A stretch of 64,000 bases of DNA, taken from positions 23,957,132-24,021,131 of the forward strand of contig NC_060885.1 of NCBI RefSeq assembly GCF_014805685.1, read 5' to 3'. This DNA comes from Silurus meridionalis (Eukaryota; Chordata; Actinopteri; Siluriformes; Siluridae). Within the stretch, counting starts at the first letter, position 1. Each line of letters begins with the position of its first letter. Below are positions 14,701 through 23,687 of this stretch, in pieces. The notes under the pieces are model-generated. The model saw nothing but the letters and a program-made list of their open reading frames with translations. It was not told the DNA's origin and did no database searches. The position numbers were made by a program, and so were the translations under genes.

Positions 14701-17700
14701 TGTAAAATAGGCATTGCCTCTGGGCTTTGGCAAAGAGAGGCAGACAGTCTCTCTGTCCGTCTCGGCAGTGAAGGGGAGGAGGAGAATAGGGCTGCCCGCC
14801 AATTGGGTGGAGGCGACTTGCCACTGACAGTTCAACTAGGGAGGGTCGGACATCCCCAAATCCTCCATATTGTGCACCTCCAGTCTAGAGAAACAGGTAC
14901 TCTATGCAAGAAGGGTTTGTCCCAAAAATCCCTGGAAAGAAGATTAGGAGGGAGAATCACACAATCCTCGTCTTCCTTCAAATCCTCCAATAGACAAGCA
15001 TCCTCATCATCATCTTCCTCCTCTTCCTTGTCACACACTATAAAGTTTAAATCAAAGAAGGGAGGAAGGTCAAAAAGGACTTCATCCATCAACTCTCCCA
15101 AACAACACCATGCCTGAGAAGCAGACTCATCCCTTTCCATGGGTAGCAGAGAGAGACATGGGTTTCCTTTATGTGCGGCCCGTCAGCGCTCCAAAACCCT
15201 TAACGGGTTAGCATGTGCTAACTTCCAAACACGCTATCCATTGGGGATGACATCATAGACACACATGCACACGGACGAAAGGGGCCTTTTCCTACCGCTG
15301 GGTAACTAGATGGGCTCGCAGTCACCATAACAGAGATGCGAACACCAGGAGATAAACGAGACCTCTTGATATCAGGCCCACTTAACATAAGAGGGAAAAA
15401 TGAAGGAAAAGAGCTGTAACAACTAAAGGAAAAACAGGAAGAGCAGAAGAAAAATATTCACCTTAACAGTGAACATTTCCCGCAAAAGAAGCCTCAGTGG
15501 TCGACGGCGTACCAAAATGGCTCACCCATGTACAGTTTAGCCAACCCCTAAGAGGATCTGCTGAGGATAGCTTCCAAAATTGATCTTCACAGGGAAGAGA
15601 ATGAGAATGAGGCAGGGACCTTCTAGAGGGGTGTATATAGGGAGGCGGGACCCCCGCATCACTGTGGTGATTGGTCCGTCAACTGACAGCCGTTGTGCGA
15701 TAGGTGCTTCCAGAATTGTTCACGCCTGAGGTGATTCCCATAGTCAGATACCAAACGGATGTTTGAAAGAGAAACTTGCGTTTAACAGCCCTCCAATTGG
15801 GCTGTTGAACTGATCGACAAACTGATCGTTAAACTGATTGGTAATGCAGAATGGACAAACATTTTAAGAAAGCAATACCGTTAGGGAATCAAGATCCATG
15901 CCAAGCTCCATGTAGTTTAAGACTGACAAATAGAAAAATGGCGTAGGCCAATTTGCCTTAACGCTGGTAGTCATGGACTAATCACAAGTCATGCAAATAG
16001 GGGCGAAAAGAGGTCATGGCTTTCTGTTATTGTCTGTTTAAATTCCACTTTGCTACTAATAGATACTGCATATTGCATGTAATAAATAGACTACCTAAAC
16101 ATTGATGCTATATACAGACAAACTATTAATATAAATTCCTGTGCACTAACCGCTTTAACAAGTAATGTGTGTGCAGTATAATGCAGCAATTACTCAAAAA
16201 AAAAATAAAATAGATTCATCATCGATAGCTGATTTATTCTGATTTTTAAAATACAAAAACAAAACAAATTAAAATCCTCTGGAACATTTCACCTTATTCA
16301 AAAACAAACCAAGTATCCAGAAAAATTGCCTATCATAAATCCTAGCTCTCTGATTGGACAAGACTTCAACTTAGCAGGTTAGTCATATAAAGTTGGTTGT
16401 CATGATAATTTACCTAGCTGAAGATATTACAACCCCTGTGATACAGTTTGAGACATTAAAAGTTCCCTGATCATGCGTTCTTGCTTCACGGTTTACCCCA
16501 CAATTCTGTAGAGGGTTGAGCAAAAATTGTGCAAAGTTTTGTAAGAAGCTTGAGCCCTACTAAAAGCTTCTGATTTAGGTTAAGCAAAAGGCACTAAACA
16601 GCACCGACATGATATGATATATATAGAGCTGAAATTCTAAAATGACTTCTTATGGAATTGAGATCATACCATTTAAATAAACTGGCTTGACACAGGGACT
16701 GCAACATTGTTGATATGACTTTAGCCTGGGGGATTTGTAAACTTTTGGCTTCAACAATAGCACCAAATCTGATCTCTATTGTATGGTATAATGCTAATTA
16801 TACTTGCGTGTAATTCTCAAATGTGTTTCCTTGAAAAAGGTATTAAAAGGCTGCAGGTGCAAAGGGATTACAAGGCACTTTTCTGACCTACTAACCTACA
16901 TCACTAATTACCACTGAATTCATTGCAATACACAACTTTTAGTTGGTACAGTCTGCTTTTTCTCAGCATGTATAATAAGAACAAATAGGTGATGACAAAT
17001 TGAAATATTTCATTTAACAGTATTATTCAAAGCAAAAACAAAAAAAAAGGGTTTTGGTCTAAAGTTAATGCCACTTAAACGACAATACGTTTGAATGATT
17101 TGGGGATTAAAATTAATGATGTTCGGCTGGACAATCTATACAATGTGCATAAAAGCATACATCCAGACTTAAAATAGTAAAAAATAATAATAATTTATGT
17201 TGGAAATGCAATGAAATGGAAGACACTTATTTTCATTTAATATGAGAATGTTTTTAAGGTTACCCATCCTGGTGCAAATGCCAAGAAATACCTAAAGAAA
17301 GCCTAGGTGTTTTGAAGATAAGCAAGTGGCACCCAACAAACAACCAAAAATGCATATATTCTTATTAAGGTCGTATTCGAGGTGTCAGGATGATCTTATG
17401 CAACTGGAAATGTCCCAGAACGGCAGAATTGAAAGACTGGATTGATGGGACGATTTAAATCGCTTGCGAGTGTGCGTCGGAGAGAACGAACAGTGAGGAA
17501 GAACCGGAAAGAAGGTCGGCTGATTTCCAGCAGCGTATAAAATACGAAAATGCAAATTAATCTAATTGTAATTAATTAATTAAATAAAGCTGCTGATAAA
17601 TGCATGGATTTGGTGCATGGACAATTTCAAGCAGCTTTTCCGGAGACAAGAAATCACAGAGATTTAATAAATACATGAGTGAGAATAATCATGAGTTTCA

Positions 17701-18940
17701 TTAAACGAATATTTTCCCATAACTTGCTCTACACGGCCACGGCAGAGGGACATTTCAAACGCAACTGTATTTGTATTTTGATGCAATATGGCTATTAAAT
17801 GCACTAAATAGGTTTGGTTTTGACTGATATTCTTTTATGCAATTTCAGCAATAGAAATTTACATTTAAAATAAATAAATAAATAAAAATGTCCTGTTTAT
17901 TTTAAGAGACCAGTCTTATTTTCTCTCTCATTTAGTATTGCTCTTTGATAAAGAAAAGGTACATCTTATCCGATTACTTGATTATTTAATTAAATAATCG
18001 TTAAAATACTCGATTACTAAACGAATCGAAAGCAGCAGTCCTACACTGTATCATGACAAGTGGCTGAACGTCAATATAAAGCCGAGTCATGATCACTGTG
18101 ATGACCTGGAGTTTTTGACGGATGATAAATACCTACTTTAAAGAAAAAAAAAAACGTCATTAAAACACTAAAGCAATTATTTATTTTCTATAAAGCCAAA
18201 TATATCCAAAGTTATGGGATACATGTAATGTCATGGGATTGTCCAACCTGCAATGAGCTATTTGCATTTCTAAGCAAAATCCCTGACCTGACCAAATCTG
18301 AAATACAGACCCGAGTGGCTGTTCACAAAAACAGAAGAAGGTTAATTAAAAAATAATAAAAAAAATAAAGAGCAACAGGTTGGAATCCATTAATGCAGTA
18401 CAGAGCTGTCCCCAGCTTGCCTGAGAGCAGAACAAAGCCAGTGTTGTTTATCAGTTTCCTCTGCTATGACAAAACATCCCTACAGTTAGCCAGCTAGCTA
18501 ATTCGTCATAAAAACAGTTTATAAAAATTTAAAAAGGACAAATAAAAGCAAAAAAAAAAACAAGTTAGCAATAGTGGGAAACGAGATTAAATGTGAATAA
18601 GGCATTTAATAATAGCTAATTGGTAAGTCATTGTTATTGGAGTACTTGCGAGCAGCAAAAAAAACAAGTAAGAACCTGGCTAGTTATCATAGCGCTGCCA
18701 TTAGCATTAGCATTAGGCAGGACGCCTCGGTGAAAAAAACAAGCCGAGTGGAAAATGGTGAAATTTATCACCGCGAAACAAACACGAGCCGCTTTCACAC
18801 GGACCCCATGCGAAAGGGGAACGGTTTCTGATGTGTTCAAGAGAACTGTCGCCTACCGCAGCAGTGTCCTTTGCCGAGAAATGGAGGAATTCGCTGCAGA
18901 GAACGCTCGCCGCTTCCCGATCAGTCTCAGCCGCCGCCAT
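450..18940 (-). CDS. ubr2: UBR2 N-recognin E3 ubiquitin ligase, 5' part (10 coding exons; runs off left edge)
   Basis: Spliced CDS: 18857-18940, 5784-6043, 4006-4084, 3428-3538, 2934-3064, 2666-2804, 1128-1190, 899-1019, 633-737, 450-538. These sum to 1182 nt (394 codons) with every junction in phase. UBR2 is a large RING-type E3 ligase of the Arg/N-degron pathway that binds destabilising N-terminal residues. Visible are a short N-terminus, the UBR box zinc finger (about residues 98-168, with [15 protein letters not shown]), and the ClpS-like N-domain ([20 protein letters not shown]). The wording follows vertebrate UBR2 rather than UBR1, for example KWLQATDL and PKIYC near the N-terminus. The start is the ATG at 18938-18940, with A at -3 and G at +4, in a CpG-rich exon. 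The remaining three quarters of the protein, including the RING domain, lies beyond position 1. Identification is from sequence knowledge, not a search. Confidence 0.95.
608..632. repeat. (AC)n microsatellite forming the ubr2 exon 9 splice donor
   Basis: About 12 AC units. On the minus strand the repeat reads GTGTGT and immediately follows exon 9, so the first GT of the intron is part of the array. Confidence 0.9.
633..737 (-). CDS. ubr2: ubr2 exon 9
   Basis: 105-nt exon encoding [20 protein letters not shown] and ending DSKMWK. Its donor is unusual because the intron starts directly with a (GT)n microsatellite (about 608-632 on the plus strand as AC). Confidence 0.92.
899..1019 (-). CDS. 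ubr2: ubr2 exon 8
   Basis: 121-nt exon encoding [20 protein letters not shown] and ending [12 protein letters not shown]. Acceptor CTGCAG, donor GTTTCT. Confidence 0.9.
1128..1190 (-). CDS. ubr2: ubr2 exon 7
   Basis: 63-nt exon, 21 codons: [20 protein letters not shown] plus V. Clean acceptor TTTCAG and donor GTAAGT. Confidence 0.92.
1513..1862. mobile_element. pogo/Tigger-type MITE with TA target duplication
   Basis: The ends are inverted repeats: cagtggtatcccgcttatcg at the left, and the right end reads on the reverse strand as cagtggtaccctgcttatcg. TA flanks both ends (1511-1512, 1863-1864). The 350-bp interior has no transposase. The 'cagtggta' terminus is typical of pogo/Tigger-type Tc1-mariner elements. 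Confidence 0.75.
2099..2640. repeat. Likely hAT-type non-autonomous repeat
   Basis: Bounded by 'aatcgataaccgattaatca' on the left and 'ggtcgacctctacta' on the right, with AT-rich sequence and a poly(T) run (about 2300-2325) between. Terminal 'gtcgacctcta' motifs are common in fish interspersed repeats. Exact ends and class are uncertain. Confidence 0.4.
2666..2804 (-). CDS. ubr2: ubr2 exon 6 (ClpS-like N-domain)
   Basis: 139-nt exon encoding [20 protein letters not shown] and ending FATTVDRD. This is the type-2 N-degron binding fold homologous to bacterial ClpS. Donor GTAAGA. Confidence 0.95.
2934..3064 (-). CDS. ubr2: ubr2 exon 5
   Basis: 131-nt exon encoding [20 protein letters not shown] and then [15 protein letters not shown], the linker before the ClpS-like domain. 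Donor GTATGT. Confidence 0.92.
3428..3538 (-). CDS. ubr2: ubr2 exon 4 (UBR box, C-terminal half)
   Basis: 111-nt exon encoding [18 protein letters not shown] and then GFYCQKHE, the most conserved UBR-box stretch. The phase-0 donor GAG|GTCAAA is a weak match to the consensus. Confidence 0.9.
4006..4084 (-). CDS. ubr2: ubr2 exon 3 (UBR box)
   Basis: 79-nt exon encoding [15 protein letters not shown] and then VHKEHRYR. It carries zinc-binding Cys and His residues of the UBR box. Donor GTAAGC. Confidence 0.93.
4780..5450 (-). pseudogene. hAT transposase fragment with BED-finger-like segment
   Basis: Minus-strand reading gives [20 protein letters not shown] (from about 5442), then by frame change [20 protein letters not shown] and [19 protein letters not shown]. 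This is the BED zinc-finger pattern of hAT/ZBED transposases: CxxC, then NLxxHL, but the second zinc His is not evident. Further left, [18 protein letters not shown] matches the segment that follows the BED finger in hAT proteins. Frameshifts and a stop make it dead. It sits in ubr2 intron 2. Confidence 0.7.
5784..6043 (-). CDS. ubr2: ubr2 exon 2
   Basis: 260-nt exon starting [20 protein letters not shown] and ending KVGEPTYSC, which opens the UBR box. The acceptor is CTACAG and the donor GTAGGA. The last codon (Arg) is split with exon 3. Confidence 0.93.
6145..6924. mobile_element. Four-copy TIR element family, copy A (full length)
   Basis: About 780 bp bounded by taccgtaatttctggacgat at the left and gcggcttatagtcc...ggta at the right, which are imperfect inverted repeats. 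The interior matches copies at 8630, 10877 and 24192 over nearly their whole length. Apparent ORFs inside are non-coding by-products of the repeat. It is a non-autonomous DNA transposon of unassigned superfamily. Confidence 0.7.
7004..7640 (+). mobile_element. Tc1/mariner-like remnant (transposase C-terminal part and 3' end)
   Basis: The plus strand encodes [19 protein letters not shown] and then YIHVI, a decayed 'WGCFSARGTGxLxxxxG' block of Tc1-like transposases. It continues through 'acccagaactgttaagcagc', 'atgctacacagcggtaaaca' and 'ctgtcccaacttttttgaga', a typical 3' end of this family. The frame is broken. Confidence 0.65.
8630..9441. mobile_element. Four-copy TIR element family, copy B (full length)
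   Basis: About 810 bp in the same orientation as copy A. It ends in tatagtccgaaagatacggt, the best-preserved right terminus and the inverted partner of the left end taccgtaatttccgg seen in copy C. Confidence 0.7.
9620..10800 (+). mobile_element. Old Tc1-like remnants (two decayed segments)
   Basis: Two segments each carry a worn version of the 'aaccctgacctaaatcc' transposase region (9920-9960 and 10640-10680). One of them continues to 'ccagagggctgtagcatgag'. No frame survives. A poly(T) run lies at about 10397-10417. Confidence 0.4.
10877..11390. mobile_element. Four-copy TIR element family, copy C (3' truncated)
   Basis: Begins taccgtaatttccggacttt and follows copies A and B until 'cctttcacaacta'. 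At that TA it is replaced by a cagtggtacc-type element end. The right terminus was not found. Confidence 0.7.
11391..11620. mobile_element. pogo/Tigger-type element end inserted in copy C
   Basis: Starts cagtggtaccttgacctgtg directly after a TA, the same terminus class as the MITE at 1513. The interior is 'aagcaaagaagaaaaagtaa'-like AT-rich DNA. The right inverted end was not identified, so the 3' limit is approximate. Confidence 0.5.
11669..11709. repeat. (CA)n microsatellite
   Basis: About 20 CA units, uninterrupted. Confidence 0.95.
12267..12522. repeat. 36-bp inverted arms inside the DIRS left terminus
   Basis: Arms at 12267-12302 (beginning aggttaccttcataaccctg) and 12487-12522 are near-perfect reverse complements, with two or three mismatches. 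They are separated by about 185 bp and could form a hairpin. Confidence 0.8.
13154..14428 (-). pseudogene. DIRS reverse transcriptase and RNase H remnants
   Basis: The minus strand from 14428 encodes a degraded RT ending in [20 protein letters not shown] and then GLRLNS, the conserved 'K-S-L-x-P-x-Q-x-x-x-x-L-G' block before the RNase H domain of DIRS pol. After stops come [14 protein letters not shown] and [10 protein letters not shown], then [13 protein letters not shown], RNase H-side motifs of the same family. Several stops and frame changes are present. Confidence 0.7.
14460..14560 (+). repeat. Fragment of the 'tgtggcaaggaaaaactc' interspersed repeat
   Basis: Matches 32414-32505 of this window (gtggcaaggaaaaactc, gaggaagaaaccttcagagg, cccatcccc), so it is probably a nested insertion inside the DIRS element. 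Confidence 0.7.
14832..15140 (-). pseudogene. DIRS gag-like acidic ORF
   Basis: 102-codon frame with [18 protein letters not shown] followed by a Glu/Asp run. It lies upstream of the RT remnant on the same strand, where DIRS ORF1 is expected. The plus-strand Ser-rich frame here is its antisense. Confidence 0.5.
15800..17900. other. ubr2 intron 1, no feature recognised
   Basis: AT-rich intronic DNA without credible coding frames. A few short A and T runs and imperfect palindromes were seen. A decayed hAT-like fragment ('cgattacttgattatttaat') follows at about 17960-18045. Confidence 0.5.
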
Positions 18941-19030
18941 GTTTCACTTCACTGGCGGAGCGCAAAGCGACGGAACCGGAAATCAGCCGCTCGCACAACT
19001 TTTGCTGTCCGAGCTAACTTTATTTTTTGC
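18720..19030 (-). promoter_or_regulatory. CpG-rich putative ubr2 promoter and 5' UTR
   Basis: This stretch is far richer in CpG than its surroundings and surrounds the ubr2 start codon. Just upstream of the ATG (to the right) it contains adjacent GGAA cores within cggaaccggaaat, like ETS sites common in TATA-less housekeeping promoters. No TATA box was seen. The transcription start is not defined. Confidence 0.6.
18857..18940 (-). CDS. ubr2: ubr2 exon 1 (coding part), start codon
   Basis: Encodes 28 residues beginning [15 protein letters not shown], with a donor after GCTGCG (GTAGGC). It joins in phase 0 to KWLQATDL in exon 2, the same position as the junction region in known UBR2. The open frame read through the donor is intronic. 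Confidence 0.85.
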
Positions 19031-19117
19031 TGACTAATGAAAGAAAGTCCCACGAAAATATGGTACATGTGGAGGAGTTTCATAACAACATCCTGTAACT
19101 CTAGTATGAAGGATGAT

Positions 19118-19700
19118 GACACTCAAAGCAATAATAATTATTAAAATCAATACCACCATGATCATCTTTAACACCATCATTATCACCATCATCATCATTA
19201 CCATCATCATCTTTACCACTATTATTATTATCATCACCACCATTACCACCATCACCATTCTCATCATCATCATCATCACCACCACATCATCATCATCACC
19301 ATCATCACATTTACCATTCTCATCATCAACAGCATTATCATCATCATCATCATCATCATCACCATCATCATTATTATCATTACCCTCATCTTCTACATCA
19401 TCATCATCATCATTACCACCATCATCATCATCATTTTTATCACCACCATCATCATAATCACCATCATTACCATCATCACCATCACCATTTTAATCATCCT
19501 CATTATCAACACCACCACCATCATTATCATTACCATCATCATCATCTTCAACATCACCATCATCATCATTACCACAATCATCACCATTCTGATCATCATC
19601 ATTATCATCACCATCAAATTCATCATCAACATCATTCTTATCAGCAGAATCATCACCACCACCTTTTTCATTATCAAGATCATCATCATTATCATTAAGG
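19118..19700. repeat. ATC/CAT trinucleotide array
   Basis: About 580 bp of imperfect tcatca, accacc and attatt triplets. The long open frames on both strands here are Ile/Thr or Met/Val-rich artefacts of the triplet period. It lies about 180 bp upstream of the ubr2 start codon, and similar repeats return at 20565-20645. Confidence 0.95.
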
Positions 19701-20570
19701 TTAAAGGTTTATTTGTCAATGCCACCATATGTGCAGACATACAGAGGAATCAAAATACCAGTTCTCTTCTCTCTCAAGTGTTTCCATTGTCAATGCAATA
19801 TAGAAAGTTTGTTTAAGCAGTCTATATAAAAAGACATGAATATATATTGTAAACATCTGAATGTGTAAGGTCAAAATGTACATCCTGGTATATGTTAACA
19901 TACTGAAGTTCTGAGTATAAAGGCATTTATAAGGTGCAAGACAGATAGCAGCATTGTGACAGGAGTACAAAAAAGACTGTAATGTGTACAAATGCAACAA
20001 GGTCAGATTCAAATAATTTGTACATGTATGGTTTTTAAATAGGTGTATGTAAACATGTCCATTCATGCAGAATTCTGCAGAGAGTATAAAGTGTCTTTTG
20101 TGCAATGAAGAAGTGTGGGTGAGCTGTAAATTCAGCTATGCTGATGGCTCTGCTAGTGAGGTGGGTGTGGTATATGTCCATAAGGGAGGGCAGAGTGACA
20201 CCGGTGATCTTGCTGGCTGCATTCACTATGCATTGCAGAGTCTTTTGACAGGAAGAAGTGCAGCCTCCGTACCACACAGTGATGCAGCTGGTGAGGATGC
20301 TTTCAATGGCGCCCCGGTAGAAGGAGCACATGATGGGAGGTGAGACTCGTGCTTTCCTTAGTTTGCGTAGGAAGTAGAGGCGTGAATGAGCTTTCTTGGC
20401 TAGTGATGTGGTGTTTGTCATCCAGGTGAGATGCTAAGAGATATGCACTCCCAGGAACTTGTGCTGCTCACCCTCTCCACTGCGGCACCGCTGATGGTTA
20501 GTAGGGGGTGCTGTGGAGGTCCTCTTCTGAAGTCGATAAAAATTTATTTGGTCTTCTCCACGTTGAGGAA
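19700..20570 (-). pseudogene. L2/Rex1-like LINE reverse transcriptase C-terminal fragment
   Basis: The minus strand encodes LAKKAHSRLYFLRKLRKARV, then FYRGAIESILTSCITVWYG and TGVTLPSLMDIYHT. This is the conserved region after the RT fingers in non-LTR elements of the CR1/L2/Rex1 group. The frame breaks at about 20035 and again before 20420. The 3' tail runs into the ATC array. Confidence 0.75.
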
Positions 20571-20649
20571 CCATCATCACCACAATTGTCCTCATCAAGA
20601 TCATTATCATAATCATCATCATCACCATTATCATCATCATATGATTAAT

Positions 20650-22215
20650 GGACATATAGTATCTCACAAAAGTGAGTACACCCCTAAAATTTTAGCAACT
20701 ATTTTAGTATATCTTCTCAAGGGACCAAATATAAAAATAAAACTTGGATATATTTCAATGTGCAGCTTGTATAGCAGTAGAGATTTACTGTCCTCTGATA
20801 ATAACTCAACATATTGCCATTATTGTCAAAATAGCTGGCAACAAAGTGATAACAGCTGTAAGTAACGATGCAAAGCCACATGTCCTATTCATGTTCATGT
20901 TTTTGTCTGCTTGACAGGATCATACAAATTTTCAAATAAGAGATAATATATACTCTTACAAAAATGTCTGAGGCTACAAGATCAGTAACACCCTGAAACT
21001 GAGTTACAGTACAGTGGTCAGGGTGATACAGAGGGTTTCTAAGACGAGTTCCAACTCGAAACAGGCCTCGCAAGGGTCCATCAAAAAAGCTGCTTTCTCA
21101 TGCTGTGCGTCAGGTGCAGAAGCTGCTTTAAAAAACAGATGCATGAGTGCTGCAGCATTGCTTTAGAGGTTGCAGAAGCGGATGGTTCACTTGTCAGACC
21201 ATACGCTGCACACTGCAAAAAGTTGGTTTGCATTGCCATCATCACAGAAGAAAGCCTGAACTACTGGAACCATGTCCTGTGATCTGATGAGATTAAGATA
21301 AACTTGTTCGACTCAGATGGTGTACAGCATGTGTGGTGATGCCCTGGTGAGGAAAATCAAGAAAACTGTCTTGCCTAAGAACTTTAAAAGTATCCCCAAG
21401 TGCAGTCTGCAAAAACAGGCTCTCATGAGGATGGTTGCAGGAAGCCCAAGAGGAGCCCAAGAGCTAGTTCTACTGCACACGATAAGTTTATTAGATTTAC
21501 CAGCCACAAAAAAATGCAGATTTACATAAATACTCGCAGTTCAAGTGACGGACATTATTTCAACATCCACAGTTCAGAGAAGATTGTGTGAACCAGGTCT
21601 TTATGGTCAAATTGCATCAAAGTAAACAAAGTTTTTTTTGTTTTTAGAACAAGTGAAAGAAACCTGTTTGGTCCAAGAAAAACAAAGAATGAACATTAGA
21701 TTAGTGGAAAACTGTACTTTTTTGGTTCTAATCGCCATGTCTTTGTAAGACGTACAAAGGGTGAAGAGACGGTTCCTGAATGTGTGGTTCCCACTTTAAA
21801 GCATGGAGGAGGTGCTTTGCTGGTGACGCTGTTGGCGATATAGTCAAAATTGAGGGCACACTTTACAAGCATAGTGTTTTGCAGTGACATGCCATCACAT
21901 CTGGTTTGCACTTAATAGGACCATCATTTACTTTTTTAACAGGACAATGACTCCAAACAAATCTCCAGATTATGTAAGAGCTTTGTCCCAGAAGGAGAGT
22001 GATGAAGTTCTGCATTAGATCCCTCCACAATCACCCGATCTAAACTTGAGATGTTTTGTGATGAGCTTGACCTGAGAGTAAAGAAAAAGCAGCCACCAAG
22101 TTCTCATCACCTCTGGGTGACTGCTTCTAAAGCTGACTGAGAGAATGCAAAGAGTGTGCAAAACTGTCATCAAAACATTAGGTGGCTACTTTGAAGAAAT
22201 GAATATTTAAAACAT
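20650..22215 (+). mobile_element. Tc1-like element, truncated at the right end
   Basis: The left terminus 'atagtatctcacaaaagtga' is a known type of Tc1 inverted repeat. Transposase-derived sequence runs from about 20970 ('cagtaacaccctgaaactga') through 'aactactggaaccatgtcct', 'cagatggtgtacagcatgtg' and 'ccacaatcacccgatctaaa'. Frameshifts and stops are frequent. No matching right terminus occurs before 22330. Confidence 0.7.
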
Positions 22216-23560
22216 TCTGGGTTATTCATGTTTTTGTTGACTATATAATTCTATATTGGTTCTGTCATCATTTCAATGTCTTCAGTATTAATATTCCCAC
22301 ACTAAAGTACAGAAAATAATCAACTTTCCAGCAGTGAAACAGCACATACACACACAACCCACATGTAAATACTTATTTGGTATGGTGTGATATGGTGTGC
22401 TGTATGCATAACACAACAACCACATCTGTGTGTCCCTAAATGGACCATGTAATCTAAATATAAAAAAATAAACTATTTTAAAATAAGGTTCAGATTCTTT
22501 CAGGCATGCAATATCTTGACCTCACAAATGTTAATGCATATTCAGGTCAAAACAAACAACGTTCGTCACCCCACTTCAAGTTTGCATGCTGTATTTGCTA
22601 CAAAACAATACAAAGTGATTTGGCAGCCATTGCAATGGAGTGCATATGTGTCTTTACCATTTATAAACCATTCTGACATAAAATAGGTTTAAACACTGCA
22701 CCATTGCCAAAATTGTAGTTTCTCACTTAGTTGAACAATTTTTAACTCACACTGAACACTTGAACACTCCCAGTTGGTATCCTCTCATTCATCATTGTCT
22801 CCACCACTTTCTGCTTCATCTGTTGTCTTTGGGTCTTTGTTTCTTCCATTTAGAGCGATTCTTGATATGTCGCTGTATTTTGTACTTAAGTAAACTGCAT
22901 TTAGAGGTCTAAATCCTGCCCTGTCTGTTGTATAGTAGGTACATATGAAGCAGCTACTGATGCGATTTGATTCACCTCTATTATGATGCAGTGCGATCTG
23001 ATTTCAATTAGATTCAATACAATTCGATGCAATGGAAAAAATATGATGCAATTCAATATTGTACAGATAGTTCAGTTTCATTTCTTTGGTTCAGATAGAA
23101 GGCAAAGCATCAATTAACTTAAGTGCCTTCTGACTTCTAACGCATTGCCCTTTCACAAACAGGCCTGTAGGGCAAAAAAAAGAGAAAAGAGATTAAATAA
23201 ATCCAGACATTCTTTTCTTTTTCTGTCTGCAGGAAGATGCAGCTCTACCTCTGCCATGTTAATCTGTATTCTATGTGACTCTCAGAATACGCTCCGGTCT
23301 CCATAGTGAATTGATACGTCATATTCACGCCGAGAGAATGCGCTTGAGGAACACGTTTAACGATTGAAAAATCAATCTACATATAGACACACTTTTGGTA
23401 CACGCATGAAAATATTACAGTTGTATAAATCTCCGATAGCATAGTAAATTTGTTTAACCAATTAATTGATGTCAAAACTTTGTAGAACAAAATAAAACGA
23501 CATTGTAAGTCGGTACATCGTCAATTTCTAGAACTTCAACAGTAACCTACATGTACTAGA
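22215..23560. other. Intergenic DNA between ubr2 and the TRP gene, no gene recognised
   Basis: AT-rich, with a degenerate 'gatgcgatttgattc'-type tract at about 22965-23065. The 3' UTR of the TRP gene should lie at the right end of this stretch, but no convincing polyadenylation signal was placed. Confidence 0.4.
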
Positions 23561-23646
23561 GCATTTGTTATAGTAAAAATATCCTGCTGTCTTTCAGGGC
23601 TTGCTTCTTGTCAAACTCCACGAATGCAAACAAGATTGGTTCCAGC

Positions 23647-23687
23647 CTAGCAAAGCCCTTTTGAAGCTGTATTTGAAGCATCATCTG
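23647..23687 (-). CDS. TRP channel exon 20, stop codon
   Basis: Read in the phase set by exon 19, this gives [13 protein letters not shown] and TAG at 23647-23649. That makes the whole CDS a multiple of three. Another frame of the same exon is open for about 39 codons, to TAA at 23568-23570. Confidence 0.55.

Larger units (their letters stand above)
12256..15776 (-). mobile_element. DIRS-like tyrosine-recombinase retrotransposon, decayed
   Basis: The two ends are inverted relative to each other. The left block at 12320-12425 ('gggaatcgcctcgggtgaga', 'ccacctccctatatacac') matches the reverse complement of about 15610-15745. DIRS elements typically have inverted termini. The interior read on the minus strand gives pieces of a DIRS reverse transcriptase and RNase H (13154-14428) and an acidic gag-like piece (14832-15140). 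The methyltransferase and tyrosine-recombinase genes expected on the left were not recognised, and RT is partly deleted, so the copy is defective. The left end also carries its own 36-bp inverted arms. Confidence 0.7.

Noticed and set aside
14602..15117. 171-codon plus-strand Ser-rich frame
   Set aside because: It is antisense to the acidic gag-like frame of the DIRS element; the Ser run mirrors its Glu/Asp run.
18755..19037. Plus-strand frames of 92 and 68 codons in the CpG-rich segment
   Set aside because: Antisense of ubr2 exon 1 and promoter; open because of high GC. A divergent gene would need transcript evidence.
19113..19740. Long open frames on both strands rich in Ile/Thr or Met/Val
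   Set aside because: They are produced by the ATC triplet array, which is open in several frames.
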